From assembly GCA_947629975.1 (NCBI GenBank), contig CANRFU010000014.1, positions 1 through 33,370 of the forward strand: a DNA stretch of 33,370 nucleotides. Reading direction: 5' to 3'. Below the pieces are notes generated by a model. That model saw only the letters and a program-made list of their open reading frames with translations, had not been told where the DNA came from and searched no databases. This DNA is from an uncultured Oscillospiraceae bacterium. Its GTDB lineage: Bacteria; Bacillota; Clostridia; Oscillospirales; Oscillospiraceae. A program made the position numbers and the translations under genes. This document shows positions 7,294 through 15,023 of the stretch, piece after piece; within the stretch, counting starts at the first letter, position 1, and each line of letters opens with the position of its first letter.

Positions 7294-7376
7294 CCGCAGG
7301 GCGCGTCTTTGCCTGCTTACGCAGGCTGTCGTCGGCTTCGCCGCCGCCGGAGGGCTGCCGCCCTCCAAAGCCGCGC
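7161..7376. repeat. right inverted arm of the composite element
   Basis: Segments 7161-7206 and 7298-7376 are inverted copies of parts of the left arm. They are separated here by an additional module (7207-7274) with no counterpart on the left. Confidence 0.75.
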
Positions 7377-7394
7377 CTGTTTTGGGTGCGCACC

Positions 7395-7423
7395 AAGCCT
7401 TCCCCCCTGCTGGTGGAAGGCTT
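7395..7423 (+). promoter_or_regulatory. leader hairpin in front of addA
   Basis: AAGCCTTCC (7395-7403) and GGAAGGCTT (7415-7423) form a 9-bp stem ending five bases before the AAGGAGG ribosome binding site of addA. It may protect or modulate the start site. No T run follows, so a terminator is unlikely. Confidence 0.45.
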
Positions 7424-7444
7424 TACGAAAGGAGGCCGCGCCTC

Positions 7445-10400
7445 ATGGACCTGACAAGAGAACAGCGCACCGCTGTGGAGAACCGGGGCGGCGATCTGCT
7501 GGTGGCCGCCGCCGCCGGGTCCGGCAAGACGCGGGTGCTGGTGGAGCGGCTCATGGGCTGGGTAGAGGCCGGCGAGGACATCGACCGCTTCCTGGTCATC
7601 ACCTTCACCAACGCCGCCGCCGCCGAGCTGCGGGGCCGCATCGCCGCCGCCATCCACACCCTGCTGGCAAAGCGGCCGGGGGATCCCCACCTCCGCCGGA
7701 ACGCCACCCTGGTGTACAAGGCCCCCATCTGCACCATCGACGCCTTCTGCCTGGACTTTCTACGGCAGTGGGGGCACCTCATTGACCTGGACCCGGACTT
7801 CCGCGTCTGCGACGAGGCGGAGGGCGACGAACTCCGCGCCCGCGCCCTGGAGGAGGTGCTGGAGGACCGCTACGCCCACATCCGGAACGACCCCGCCTTC
7901 GCCGCCCTGGCGGCCGAACTGGCCGGGGAGCGGGACGATCAGACCCTGGAGGAAGTTGTCCTGGACATCCACCGGCGGGTCCAGGCCCAGACCGACCCAA
8001 AGGGCTGGCTGCTGGCGCGGCGCAAGGATTTCGCCCTGCCGGCGAACGCCATGCCCGAGGACACCCCCTGGGGCCGGCTGCTGCTGGCCGACGCCCGCTC
8101 CCTGGCGGACAGCTGGCGCAGGACCCTGGACGATCTTCGATATGAGGTCAGCTTCGACGAGGGTCTGGAGAAGAACTGGGGGGACTCCCTGGACGGGACC
8201 ATCGCCGCGCTGGAGGCCCTCTCCGCCGCGCTGGCTCAGGGCTGGGACCAGGCCGCCGCCTGCTTCCCCGTCCCCTTCCCCCGGATCGGGACCAAAAAGG
8301 GGGACTGCGACGAGGGGCTGAAGGCCCGCCTCAAAGCCCAGCGAGACCTGTGCCGGGAACAGATGAAAAAGCTGGCCGCCCGGTTCGAGATCACCGGGGA
8401 CCAGGCCATGGAGGATCTGCGGGCGGTCTCCCCCGCCATGACGGCGCTGCTGGAGGTCACCGCCCAGTTCGGGGACGCCTTTGCCGCCGCCAAGGCGAAA
8501 CGGCGCCTCATCGACTTCAACGACGGGGAACACCTCTCCGCAAAGCTGCTGACCGATGCCGATGGCTCCCCCACTGATCTGGCCCTGGACGTGGGGACCC
8601 AGTTCAAAGAGATCATGGTGGACGAGTACCAGGACACCAACGGCGTGCAGAACGCCATCTTCGGGGCGCTGGCAAGCCATCACAACCTGTTCATGGTGGG
8701 GGACGTGAAGCAGTCCATCTACCGGTTCCGGCTGGCCGACCCCGCCATCTTCCTGGACAAGTACGACCGGTATCCCACAGCGGAGGACGCGGCAGACGGA
8801 GAGGGCCGCAAGCTGCTGCTGTCCGCCAACTTCCGCTCCCGGCCCGAGATACTGGACGGAGTCAACTTCATTTTCCGGAACGTGATGAGCCGGGAGAGCG
8901 GCGAGCTGGACTACACCGCCGCCGAGGAGCTGCGCCCCGGCCGGGCCGATCCGGCCCCCGACCCCCGGTACAGCGTCGAACTGGACTGCGTGGACCTGTC
9001 CGATCTCACCGACGACCCGGACACCGGGCGGGCGGACAAGGACCTGGTGGAGGCCCGGGCCGCCGCGCGGCGCATCCGCGAGCTGCTGGACAGCGGCCTG
9101 CCCGTGGGGGACCGGCCCGTCCGGCCGGAGGACATCGTCATCCTGCTCCGCTCGCCGGGGCCGGTGATCCGCCACTACGCCGCCGCCCTGGACGAGCTGT
9201 CCGTCCCCTGGACCGCCGAGGGGGGGCGGGACTTCTTCGGCTCCACCGAGATCTCGGTGGCCATCGCCCTGCTGCAAGTCCTGGATAATCCCCGGCAGGA
9301 CGTGCCCCTGCTGGCCGTCCTCCGCTCCCCCCTGTTCCACTTCACCCCCGACCGGCTGGCATACCTGCGGGCCGGCAACGGGGGGACCGTGTACGACTGC
9401 CTCTCCGCCGGGGCCGCCCGTGGAGAGGCGGACTGCGCCTCCTTCCTGTCCCTGCTGGGCGAGCTGCGGGAGCTGGCCGTCGAGGAGAGCAGCCACCGAC
9501 TGATCTGGGAGATCTACGGCCGGCTGGACGTGCCGGCGGTGTTCGCCGCCATGCCCGAGGGCCAGCAGCGGAGGGCCAACCTGATGGCCCTGTACGACGA
9601 GGCCGCCCGGTTTGAGAGCGCCGGCCACCGGGGCCTCATGGCCTTCCTGCTCCATCTCAGCCGCATGGCGGAGAACGGCGTGCCCGTCCCCGTGCCCTCG
9701 GCGGAGGGGGGCGGGGTGCGGATTTTGTCCATCCACAAGTCCAAGGGGCTGGAGTTCCCGGTGGTGTTCCTCTGCGGGCTGGAGCGCCGCTTTAACGAGG
9801 GGGACTCCCACGAGACCATCCTGTTCCACCCGGATCTGGGGCTGGGCCCCAAGCGCATCGACCGGACCCGGATGCTCCGCTATACGACGATGGCAAGAGA
9901 CGCCGTGGCCCTCAGGCTGCGGCAGCAGCTCCGGGCGGAGGAGATGCGCCTGCTGTACGTGGCCATGACCCGGGCGGAGCACAAGCTGTTCCTGTTCGCG
10001 GCGGTGAACGGGCGGGCGGGTTCGCTGGCGTCCCAGGCCGCCCAGGCCCAGTGTCCCCCCTCCCCCCGGCAGATGGCGGAGGCGAACTCCATGGCCGCCT
10101 GGGTGCTGGCCCCGGCCCTGTGCCGGTCCGACAGCTGGGCCCTCTGGGAGAACACCGACGCCCCCCGGCCCCTGCCCCCGGCGGACCAGGGCTTTCCCTG
10201 GGACATCCGGCTGCTGTCCGGGCGGGACTACGAAAAGCCTCAGCTAACCGCCGCCGGAAACAGGGCGGAGACCGCCCGCCGGTACGATCTCCCGGACAAT
10301 CTGCTGGAAACCCTTTGCTGGAAGTATCCCCACGGCGTGTCGGCGGATATGCCGTCGAAACTCACCGCCACCCAGCTGAAGGGCCGGGAGAAGGACAAGG

Positions 10401-10999
10401 AGGCCGCCGAGGAGGCCGCCGAATACCGCCCCGCCCCCCAGTCTGTCAGTCTCCGGCGGCCCGTATTTCAGAGGGACCGGCCCCTCACCCCCGCCCAGCG
10501 GGGCACCGCCCTCCACATGGTGATGCAGTACCTGGACTACGGCAAAACCGACGCCCCGGAACAGGTGCGGAACGAGACCGCCCGGCTGGTGTCCGGCCAG
10601 TTCATCACCCCCCAGCAGGGGGAGGCGGTGGACCCGGACGACATCCTGGCCTTTTTTCGCTCCGATCTGGGCAGGCGGCTGAGGGCCGCCCTCCGGGTGG
10701 AGCGGGAATTCAAGTTCTCCCTGCTGGCCCCCGCCGCGGACTACTACCCCAACGCCGAGGAAGGGGAACAGGTCCTCCTCCAGGGGGTGGTGGACTGCTG
10801 GTTCGTTGAGGCCGACGGCGCGGTCACCGTAGTGGACTTCAAGACAGACCGGGTGACGGAGGACACCGTAAATCAGCGGGCGGAAGAGTACCGGCCCCAG
10901 CTCACGGCGTACAGCCGCGCCCTGTCCGAGGCGGCCGGAGTCAAAGTGTCCCGCCGATGCCTGTGGTTCTTCGCCCTGGGCCGGGAAATCGATGTATAA
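7445..10999 (+). CDS. addA: AddA subunit of the AddAB helicase-nuclease
   Basis: This 1184-residue UvrD/Rep-type helicase has a C-terminal RecB-family nuclease domain. The start is the ATG at 7445 behind AAAGGAGG, giving MDLTREQRTAVENRGG. Visible motifs are Walker A AAAGSGKT (about 22-29), Walker B VDEYQDTN (D393, E394), GDVKQSIYRFR, ILSIHKSKGLEFPVVFL, LLYVAMTRAEHKL, and the nuclease core VVDFKTD (D1131, K1133). It unwinds DNA ends and degrades the 3' strand, with AddB acting on the 5' strand and in recombination-hotspot recognition. The gap from addB carries the inverted-repeat element. Whether addA is transcribed through that element or from a promoter within it cannot be decided from the sequence. 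A convergent recR gene follows across a shared terminator. Confidence 0.96.
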   Translation: MDLTREQRTAVENRGGDLLVAAAAGSGKTRVLVERLMGWVEAGEDIDRFLVITFTNAAAAELRGRIAAAIHTLLAKRPGDPHLRRNATLVYKAPICTIDAFCLDFLRQWGHLIDLDPDFRVCDEAEGDELRARALEEVLEDRYAHIRNDPAFAALAAELAGERDDQTLEEVVLDIHRRVQAQTDPKGWLLARRKDFALPANAMPEDTPWGRLLLADARSLADSWRRTLDDLRYEVSFDEGLEKNWGDSLDGTIAALEALSAALAQGWDQAAACFPVPFPRIGTKKGDCDEGLKARLKAQRDLCREQMKKLAARFEITGDQAMEDLRAVSPAMTALLEVTAQFGDAFAAAKAKRRLIDFNDGEHLSAKLLTDADGSPTDLALDVGTQFKEIMVDEYQDTNGVQNAIFGALASHHNLFMVGDVKQSIYRFRLADPAIFLDKYDRYPTAEDAADGEGRKLLLSANFRSRPEILDGVNFIFRNVMSRESGELDYTAAEELRPGRADPAPDPRYSVELDCVDLSDLTDDPDTGRADKDLVEARAAARRIRELLDSGLPVGDRPVRPEDIVILLRSPGPVIRHYAAALDELSVPWTAEGGRDFFGSTEISVAIALLQVLDNPRQDVPLLAVLRSPLFHFTPDRLAYLRAGNGGTVYDCLSAGAARGEADCASFLSLLGELRELAVEESSHRLIWEIYGRLDVPAVFAAMPEGQQRRANLMALYDEAARFESAGHRGLMAFLLHLSRMAENGVPVPVPSAEGGGVRILSIHKSKGLEFPVVFLCGLERRFNEGDSHETILFHPDLGLGPKRIDRTRMLRYTTMARDAVALRLRQQLRAEEMRLLYVAMTRAEHKLFLFAAVNGRAGSLASQAAQAQCPPSPRQMAEANSMAAWVLAPALCRSDSWALWENTDAPRPLPPADQGFPWDIRLLSGRDYEKPQLTAAGNRAETARRYDLPDNLLETLCWKYPHGVSADMPSKLTATQLKGREKDKEAAEEAAEYRPAPQSVSLRRPVFQRDRPLTPAQRGTALHMVMQYLDYGKTDAPEQVRNETARLVSGQFITPQQGEAVDPDDILAFFRSDLGRRLRAALRVEREFKFSLLAPAADYYPNAEEGEQVLLQGVVDCWFVEADGAVTVVDFKTDRVTEDTVNQRAEEYRPQLTAYSRALSEAAGVKVSRRCLWFFALGREIDV

Positions 11000-11005
11000 A
11001 ACGGA

Positions 11006-11036
11006 AAAGGCGCCTCTGTCAGGCAGAGGCGCCTTT
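11006..11036. terminator. bidirectional terminator between addA and recR
   Basis: AAAGGCGCCTCTG and CAGAGGCGCCTTT form a perfect 13-bp stem around the loop TCAGG. T-rich sequence follows on the plus side and a TTTT run on the minus side, fitting termination of both convergent genes. Confidence 0.85.
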
Positions 11037-11058
11037 GTTCGTGTTTTTTATCAGACCA

Positions 11059-11661
11059 TCAGATTTCCCGCCTGCCCTCCATGGCCCGCATAAGGGTGGC
11101 GTCGTCGGCGAACTCCAGATGACTGCCCACCGGGATCCCGTAGGCCAGCCGGGTGGTCTTCACCCCGAAGGGCTTCAACAGCCGGGACAGGTACAGGGCG
11201 GTGGTCTCTCCCTCGGTGTCCGGGTTGGTGGCCATCACCACCTCCTCCACCCCGCCGGCGGCCACCCGCTCCACCAGCTGGGACACCCGCAGATCGTCCG
11301 GCCCCACGTGGTTCATGGGGGAGATGACTCCGTGGAGCACGTGGTACACCCCCCGGTACTCCCGGGAGCGCTCCATGGCCACCACATCCTTGGGGTCGGC
11401 CACCACGCAGATGACGGCGTGGTCCCGCCGGTCCGAGGCGCAGATGGGGCACTCCCCCTCCCCCTCGGTGAGGTTCTGGCACACCGGGCAGCAGCCGATG
11501 GAGGTTTTCGCGTCCAGGATGGCGTCGGCGAAGGCCCTGGCCTCCCCCTCCGGTCGGTCCAGGATGTAGAAGGCAAGCCGCTGGGCGCTCTTGCGGCCCA
11601 CCCCGGGGAGTTTGGCGAACTGCTCCACTAAGTTTTCCAGCGCCGCGGGAAAATAGTCCAT
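11059..11661 (-). CDS. recR: recombination protein RecR
   Basis: This 200-residue protein has the standard RecR length. RecR works with RecF and RecO to load RecA at single-strand gaps. The helix-hairpin-helix LPGVGRKSAQRLA lies at 18-30. The four-cysteine zinc motif follows (C58, C61, C71, C74 in CPVC and CPIC), then a Toprim domain from about 84 with VVADPKD and MATNPDTEGETTALY. In many Firmicutes recR follows dnaX and ybaB; here no dnaX lies upstream, and a hairpin-repeat cluster separates it from rpe. The ATG is preceded by GGAGGA. Confidence 0.96.
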   Translation of the reverse strand: MDYFPAALENLVEQFAKLPGVGRKSAQRLAFYILDRPEGEARAFADAILDAKTSIGCCPVCQNLTEGEGECPICASDRRDHAVICVVADPKDVVAMERSREYRGVYHVLHGVISPMNHVGPDDLRVSQLVERVAAGGVEEVVMATNPDTEGETTALYLSRLLKPFGVKTTRLAYGIPVGSHLEFADDATLMRAMEGRREI

Positions 11662-11691
11662 AATCGTCCTCCGTTCTTGAGGAACATCCTC

Positions 11692-11827
11692 AGTCAGCCC
11701 TGCGGGCTGACAGCTCCTTCTAAAGAAGGAGCCTTGGTGCTTTTATTGCCGCAGAGCCAGTTAGCACCAAGCCCCCTTTTGCAAAAGGCCGACTCCCCCT
11801 GTCAGGGGGAGATGTCCCGCAGGGACA
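11692..11827. repeat. cluster of hairpin repeats between recR and rpe
   Basis: Consecutive small stems fill the gap: GTCAGCCC/GGGCTGAC (11693-11711), GCTCCTTC/GAAGGAGC (11713-11732), CTTGGTGC/GCACCAAG (11733-11771), CCTTTTGCAAAAGG, CTCCCCCT/AGGGGGAG (11793-11811), and TGTCCC/GGGACA (11813-11827). Their GC content and order are typical of a dispersed multi-hairpin repeat of gut clostridia. That identity is from general knowledge, not from a search. No gene is seen here. Confidence 0.7.
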
Positions 11828-11871
11828 GAGGGGGTAGGGAGGTGCCGAGCATAGCGAGGCGGGGGATTTTT

Positions 11872-12525
11872 TCAAATCTCCGCCGCCCGCAGCGTCCCGA
11901 TCATTGCCGCCGGGTCGGCGGCCCTGTACACCGCCGAGCCGGCCACCAGCACGTTGGCCCCGGCGGCGATGACCCGTTTGGCGGTGACGGGGTCCACCCC
12001 GCCGTCCACCTCCAGGTCGCAGGCGGGGTTGTATTTCTCGATGTACTCCCGCACCGCCCGGACGGTATCCAGCTGGCTGTCCATGAACTTCTGGCCGCCG
12101 AACCCCGGCTCCACCGTCATCACCAGGACCATGTCCAGCCGCTCCAGGTAGGGCAGCACAGCCCTGGGGCTGGTGATGGGCCGCAGGGCCACGGCCTTTT
12201 TGACCCCGTGGGCCTCCATGCGGTCCAGCGCGGCCCGGATGCCGGTGGGGTGATCGGCCTCCAGATGGACGGACAACAGATCCGCCCCGGCCTCGCAGAA
12301 GGCGTCGATATAGCGGACGGGCTTCTCCACCATCAGGTGGACGTCCAGGAACATCTTCGTGTGCCTGCGGATGGACTCCACCACCGGCACGCCCACGGTG
12401 ATGTTGGGCACAAAGGCGCCGTCCATCACGTCCACGTGGAGCATGTCGGCGGCGGACACCCGCCCGATGTCCCGCTCCAGATTGCAAAAGTCCGCCGAAA
12501 GGATGGAAGGGGCGATCTTGACCAT
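11872..12525 (-). CDS. rpe: ribulose-phosphate 3-epimerase
   Basis: The protein has 217 residues from the ATG at 12525, chosen because GAGGGAAACGGT precedes it and the protein then begins with the family signature MVKIAPSILSADF; the longer open frame upstream is shadow. It interconverts ribulose 5-phosphate and xylulose 5-phosphate in the pentose phosphate pathway. TIM-barrel motifs are all present: LHVDVMDGAFVPN (metal-binding His and Asp), LDVHLMVEKP, VMTVEPGFGGQKF and LEVDGGV. Length is normal. It is transcribed toward the repeat cluster and recR. In many Firmicutes rpe sits beside rsgA and thiN; that context is absent here. Confidence 0.96.
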   Translation of the reverse strand: MVKIAPSILSADFCNLERDIGRVSAADMLHVDVMDGAFVPNITVGVPVVESIRRHTKMFLDVHLMVEKPVRYIDAFCEAGADLLSVHLEADHPTGIRAALDRMEAHGVKKAVALRPITSPRAVLPYLERLDMVLVMTVEPGFGGQKFMDSQLDTVRAVREYIEKYNPACDLEVDGGVDPVTAKRVIAAGANVLVAGSAVYRAADPAAMIGTLRAAEI

Positions 12526-12716
12526 ACCGTTTCCCTCGTTTCTCTGAGATTTGCGGAGCGCCGGAGGGCCGTCCGGCGGGATGGGCGCCACACCGGAAAG
12601 CCTGTCTCCACATAGGATAGGGCACGCGGATGTTCGCCGGGACGCCGGCGGGCGGCTTCCCCATGCCCCCCCGCTCGCGTCCGCCGCTGCCGTTCCCGGC
12701 GCGCCGCACCTGTATA

Positions 12717-12748
12717 GCCGCCCGGCGGGCGCGATCCCGCCGGGCGGC
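12717..12748. terminator. strong hairpin downstream of the threonine ammonia-lyase gene
   Basis: GCCGCCCGGCGGG and CCCGCCGGGCGGC form a perfect 13-bp stem with a 6-base loop. A second palindrome lies at 12756-12770. No T run follows on either strand, so termination without a U tract, or simply a repeat, are both possible. The rest of the 260-base gap to rpe shows no gene. Confidence 0.45.
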
Positions 12749-12784
12749 ATTGGAATCCCCGCCGCGGGGACGGGCCTGCGCCGC

Positions 12785-14002
12785 TCAGTTGGCCCCGGAG
12801 AAGGCCACCTCCAGCACGTCGTACCCCGCGCTCTGGAGGGCGTCCATGATTTCCTTTTTGTGGGCGTGGCCGAAGGCCTCCAGCGTGACCTTCAGTTCCA
12901 CCCCCGCCTGCCGGTTGATGTTGACGAACTGGTTGTGGTCCAGCTTGATGATGTTGCCGCTGTGCCTGGCGATCAGGTCGGCGATGCGCAGCAGCTCCCC
13001 GGGGCGGTCGGGCAGCTGCACCGAGAAGGTGAAGATGCGCCCTCGGTTGATGAGCCCGTGCTGCACCAGGGACGAGATGGTGATCACGTCCATATTGCCG
13101 CCGGAGAGGACGCTGACCACGTTCTCCCCCTTCGGCTCCAGATGGTTCAGAGCGGCGATAGTGAGCAGGCCCGCGTTCTCCACGATCATCTTGTGCTTCT
13201 CCATCACGTCCAGGAAGGCGTCTACCAGCTCGTCGTCGTCGATGGTGATGATCTCGTCCACATTCTTCCGGATGTAGGGGAACACCTTCTCCCCCGGCGT
13301 CTTGACGGCCACGCCGTCGGCGATGGTGCTGATGGGATCCACCGTCACCACATGGCCGGCCTCCAGGCTGGCCTTCATGGAGGCCGCCCCGGAGGGCTCC
13401 ACCCCGATGACCCGCACCGAGGGGTTCAGCAGCTTGGCCAGGGTGGACACCCCGGCGGCCAGCCCGCCGCCCCCGATGGGCACCAGGATGGCGTCCACGT
13501 CGGGCAGATCCTTGAAGATCTCGTAGGCGATGGTCCCCTGGCCGGTGGAAACGGTGAGATCGTCGAACGGGTGGACGTAGGTGTACCCCTTCTCCTCGCT
13601 TAGCTTTGCGGCCAGGGCCGCCGCGTCGTCAAAGGTCTCGCCGTGGAGGATGACCTCCGCGCCGTAATCCTTGGTGTTGTTCACCTTCACCAGCGGAGTG
13701 GTGGTGGGCATGACGATCACCGCGTGGATACCGGCGGCCTGGGCGGCGTAGGCCACCCCCTGGGCGTGGTTGCCGGCGGAGGCGGTGACCAGCCCCCGGC
13801 CCTTTTCCTCGTCGGTGAGGGTGGAGCACTTGAAGTACGCCCCCCGGATCTTATAGGCCCCCGTCACCTGCATGTTTTCCGGCTTGATGTACACCTGGTT
13901 GCCGGTGGCTTTGCTGAAAAAGGGGCTGTACATCAGGTCGGTGCGGTGGAGCACGCCGTCCAGCACCCTGCGGGCCGCCTTGAACTGGTCCAATGTCATC
14001 AT
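12785..14002 (-). CDS. ilvA: threonine ammonia-lyase (threonine dehydratase)
   Basis: The protein has 405 residues from the first of two adjacent ATGs at 14002, which lies nine bases after AAGGAG. This PLP enzyme deaminates threonine to 2-oxobutanoate, either for isoleucine synthesis or threonine catabolism. The PLP lysine is K51 in TGAYKIRGAY; SAGNHAQG (75-82) and the PIGGGGLAAG phosphate loop are present. A C-terminal ACT domain (about 330-405, starting near FSVQLPDRPGELLRIADL) suggests amino-acid feedback control. The short, single-ACT form fits the roughly 400-residue clostridial enzymes that are labelled either ilvA or tdcB, so the exact physiological role is open. A consensus-like promoter lies upstream. 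Confidence 0.93.
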   Translation of the reverse strand: MMTLDQFKAARRVLDGVLHRTDLMYSPFFSKATGNQVYIKPENMQVTGAYKIRGAYFKCSTLTDEEKGRGLVTASAGNHAQGVAYAAQAAGIHAVIVMPTTTPLVKVNNTKDYGAEVILHGETFDDAAALAAKLSEEKGYTYVHPFDDLTVSTGQGTIAYEIFKDLPDVDAILVPIGGGGLAAGVSTLAKLLNPSVRVIGVEPSGAASMKASLEAGHVVTVDPISTIADGVAVKTPGEKVFPYIRKNVDEIITIDDDELVDAFLDVMEKHKMIVENAGLLTIAALNHLEPKGENVVSVLSGGNMDVITISSLVQHGLINRGRIFTFSVQLPDRPGELLRIADLIARHSGNIIKLDHNQFVNINRQAGVELKVTLEAFGHAHKKEIMDALQSAGYDVLEVAFSGAN

Positions 14003-14072
14003 GGTCAAAAACTCCTTTGCGGGGAGGGACCGCACATAGACGGCCCCGCCGCCGGGTATGCTTCTCTGTGCC

Positions 14073-14102
14073 ATTATACTGTAAGGGAGGCGCGAAAGTC
14101 AA
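14073..14102 (-). promoter_or_regulatory. promoter of the threonine ammonia-lyase gene
   Basis: Read on the minus strand, TTGACT (14102-14097) and TATAAT (14078-14073) are spaced 18 bp, about 70 bases before the start codon. The leader shows no T-box-like specifier or other obvious riboswitch. Confidence 0.8.
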
Positions 14103-14122
14103 TGGCGGAGGCGCCCTTTCCC

Positions 14123-14151
14123 TTGACAGTTTCGTTCGCTGGGAGTAAAAT
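14123..14151 (+). promoter_or_regulatory. promoter of the xpaC-telA operon
   Basis: A perfect TTGACA (14123-14128) and TAAAAT (14146-14151) are spaced 17 bp, about 45 bases ahead of the GTG start. It lies back-to-back with the ilvA promoter, the two -35 elements being about 20 bases apart. Confidence 0.88.
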
Positions 14152-14194
14152 ACAGGGTGAAGGATTCTGACCAGATCGGAAAGGAGGGGCGGCG

Positions 14195-14980
14195 GTGAAT
14201 TACGTGAGGAAAAAGTCTGTCCTGCCCATCTATTTTGTAGGGGCGGTGTGGCTGCTGTGGTCCCTGTTCCTGCCGCTGTACCGGCCGCTCCACTTCGTCC
14301 TGGCGGCCCTGGTGTCCGCCATCGCCTACTTCGCGGGCAAGATCATCTTCCCCGACCGGGGATACGCGGTGAACCCCGTCGCGCAGCCCCAGGGGTCTCC
14401 CCAGCCCGCCCAGGCCAGGCAGGGCGCCCCCGCCAAAAAGGCAGAGCCGGCCAAGACCTATCCCCCCAAGATCCAGGAGCTGGTGGATGAGCGCAACCGG
14501 GCCATCTCCGAGTTCCGGCGGCTGAACGACTCCATCGCCGACCCGAAGGTGTCCGCCCAGATCGACCGCATGGAGGCCACCACCGGCAAGATCATCGACG
14601 CCGTGGTGGAGGCCCCCGCCAAGCTGCCCCAGATCAAGAAATTCATGAGCTACTATCTGCCCACCACCATGAAGCTGCTCAACGCCTATGACCGCATGGA
14701 CTCCACCGGGGCCTCCGGCGTGAACATCGACGGCACCAAGGGGAAGATCGAGGACATGCTGGACACGGTGTGCCAGGCCTTTGACAAGCAGCTGGACTCC
14801 CTCTACGGGGCCGAGGCGCTGGACATCTCCACCGACATCACGGTGATGGAGCAGCTGCTGGCCCAGGAGGGGCTGGCGGGCGCGGACATCAACAGCGTGA
14901 AACCGCCCTCTCCGTCCGGCTCCGGGGCCGCCTCCGCGTCCGCCGCCGCCCCGGACGACGACATCCGGCTCCACTTCTGA
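14195..14980 (+). CDS. XpaC-like membrane protein (5-bromo-4-chloroindolyl phosphate hydrolysis family)
   Basis: This 261-residue protein has a GTG start behind AAGGAGGGG. Two hydrophobic segments at about 9-28 and 31-52 anchor it in the membrane. A Pro/Ala-rich linker follows, then a helical cytoplasmic domain (about 88-215) with YPPKIQELVDERNRAI and KFMSYYLPTTMKLLNAYDRM, the family's most recognisable stretch. The C-terminal 40 residues are low-complexity Ser/Ala/Pro. The family name comes from a Bacillus activity assay and the true role is unknown. It is regularly encoded next to TelA, as here (43 bases apart), which suggests a joint role in envelope stress or toxic-compound resistance. 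First gene of a four-gene operon. Confidence 0.88.
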   Translation: MNYVRKKSVLPIYFVGAVWLLWSLFLPLYRPLHFVLAALVSAIAYFAGKIIFPDRGYAVNPVAQPQGSPQPAQARQGAPAKKAEPAKTYPPKIQELVDERNRAISEFRRLNDSIADPKVSAQIDRMEATTGKIIDAVVEAPAKLPQIKKFMSYYLPTTMKLLNAYDRMDSTGASGVNIDGTKGKIEDMLDTVCQAFDKQLDSLYGAEALDISTDITVMEQLLAQEGLAGADINSVKPPSPSGSGAASASAAAPDDDIRLHF

Positions 14981-15023
14981 ACCCGCTGAAACAAACTCAA
15001 CATATTGAACGGAGGAAACTGAC

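Larger units (their letters stand above)
6478..7376. mobile_element. composite inverted-repeat element between addB and addA
   Basis: The 1013-base gap between addB and addA holds no convincing gene. Its outer arms, 6478-6556 and 7298-7376, are inverted copies of each other with one mismatch in 79 bases; similarity extends inward to about 6581/7275. A second inverted pair, 6567-6612 and 7161-7206, has one mismatch in 46. Inside lie two perfect palindromes (6599-6628 and 7106-7137) and then a unique core. The right arm also contains a 30-base exact direct repeat (7124-7153 and 7264-7293). The architecture resembles a non-autonomous, MITE-like or palindromic dispersed repeat. No transposase is present, and no target-site duplication was established. 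Confidence 0.6.

Noticed and set aside
6425-7368. several minus- and plus-strand open frames in the addB-addA gap
   Set aside because: They read through inverted repeats and palindromes, are Arg/Pro/Gly-rich, lack ribosome binding sites and show no family features.
7760-9982. 740-codon minus-strand open frame opposite addA
   Set aside because: It is a high-GC shadow of addA, rich in Gly/Gln/Val/His, with no start signal.
14003-14072. T-box or other riboswitch in the ilvA leader
   Set aside because: The leader is only about 65 bases and shows no T-box sequence or antiterminator-terminator pair.
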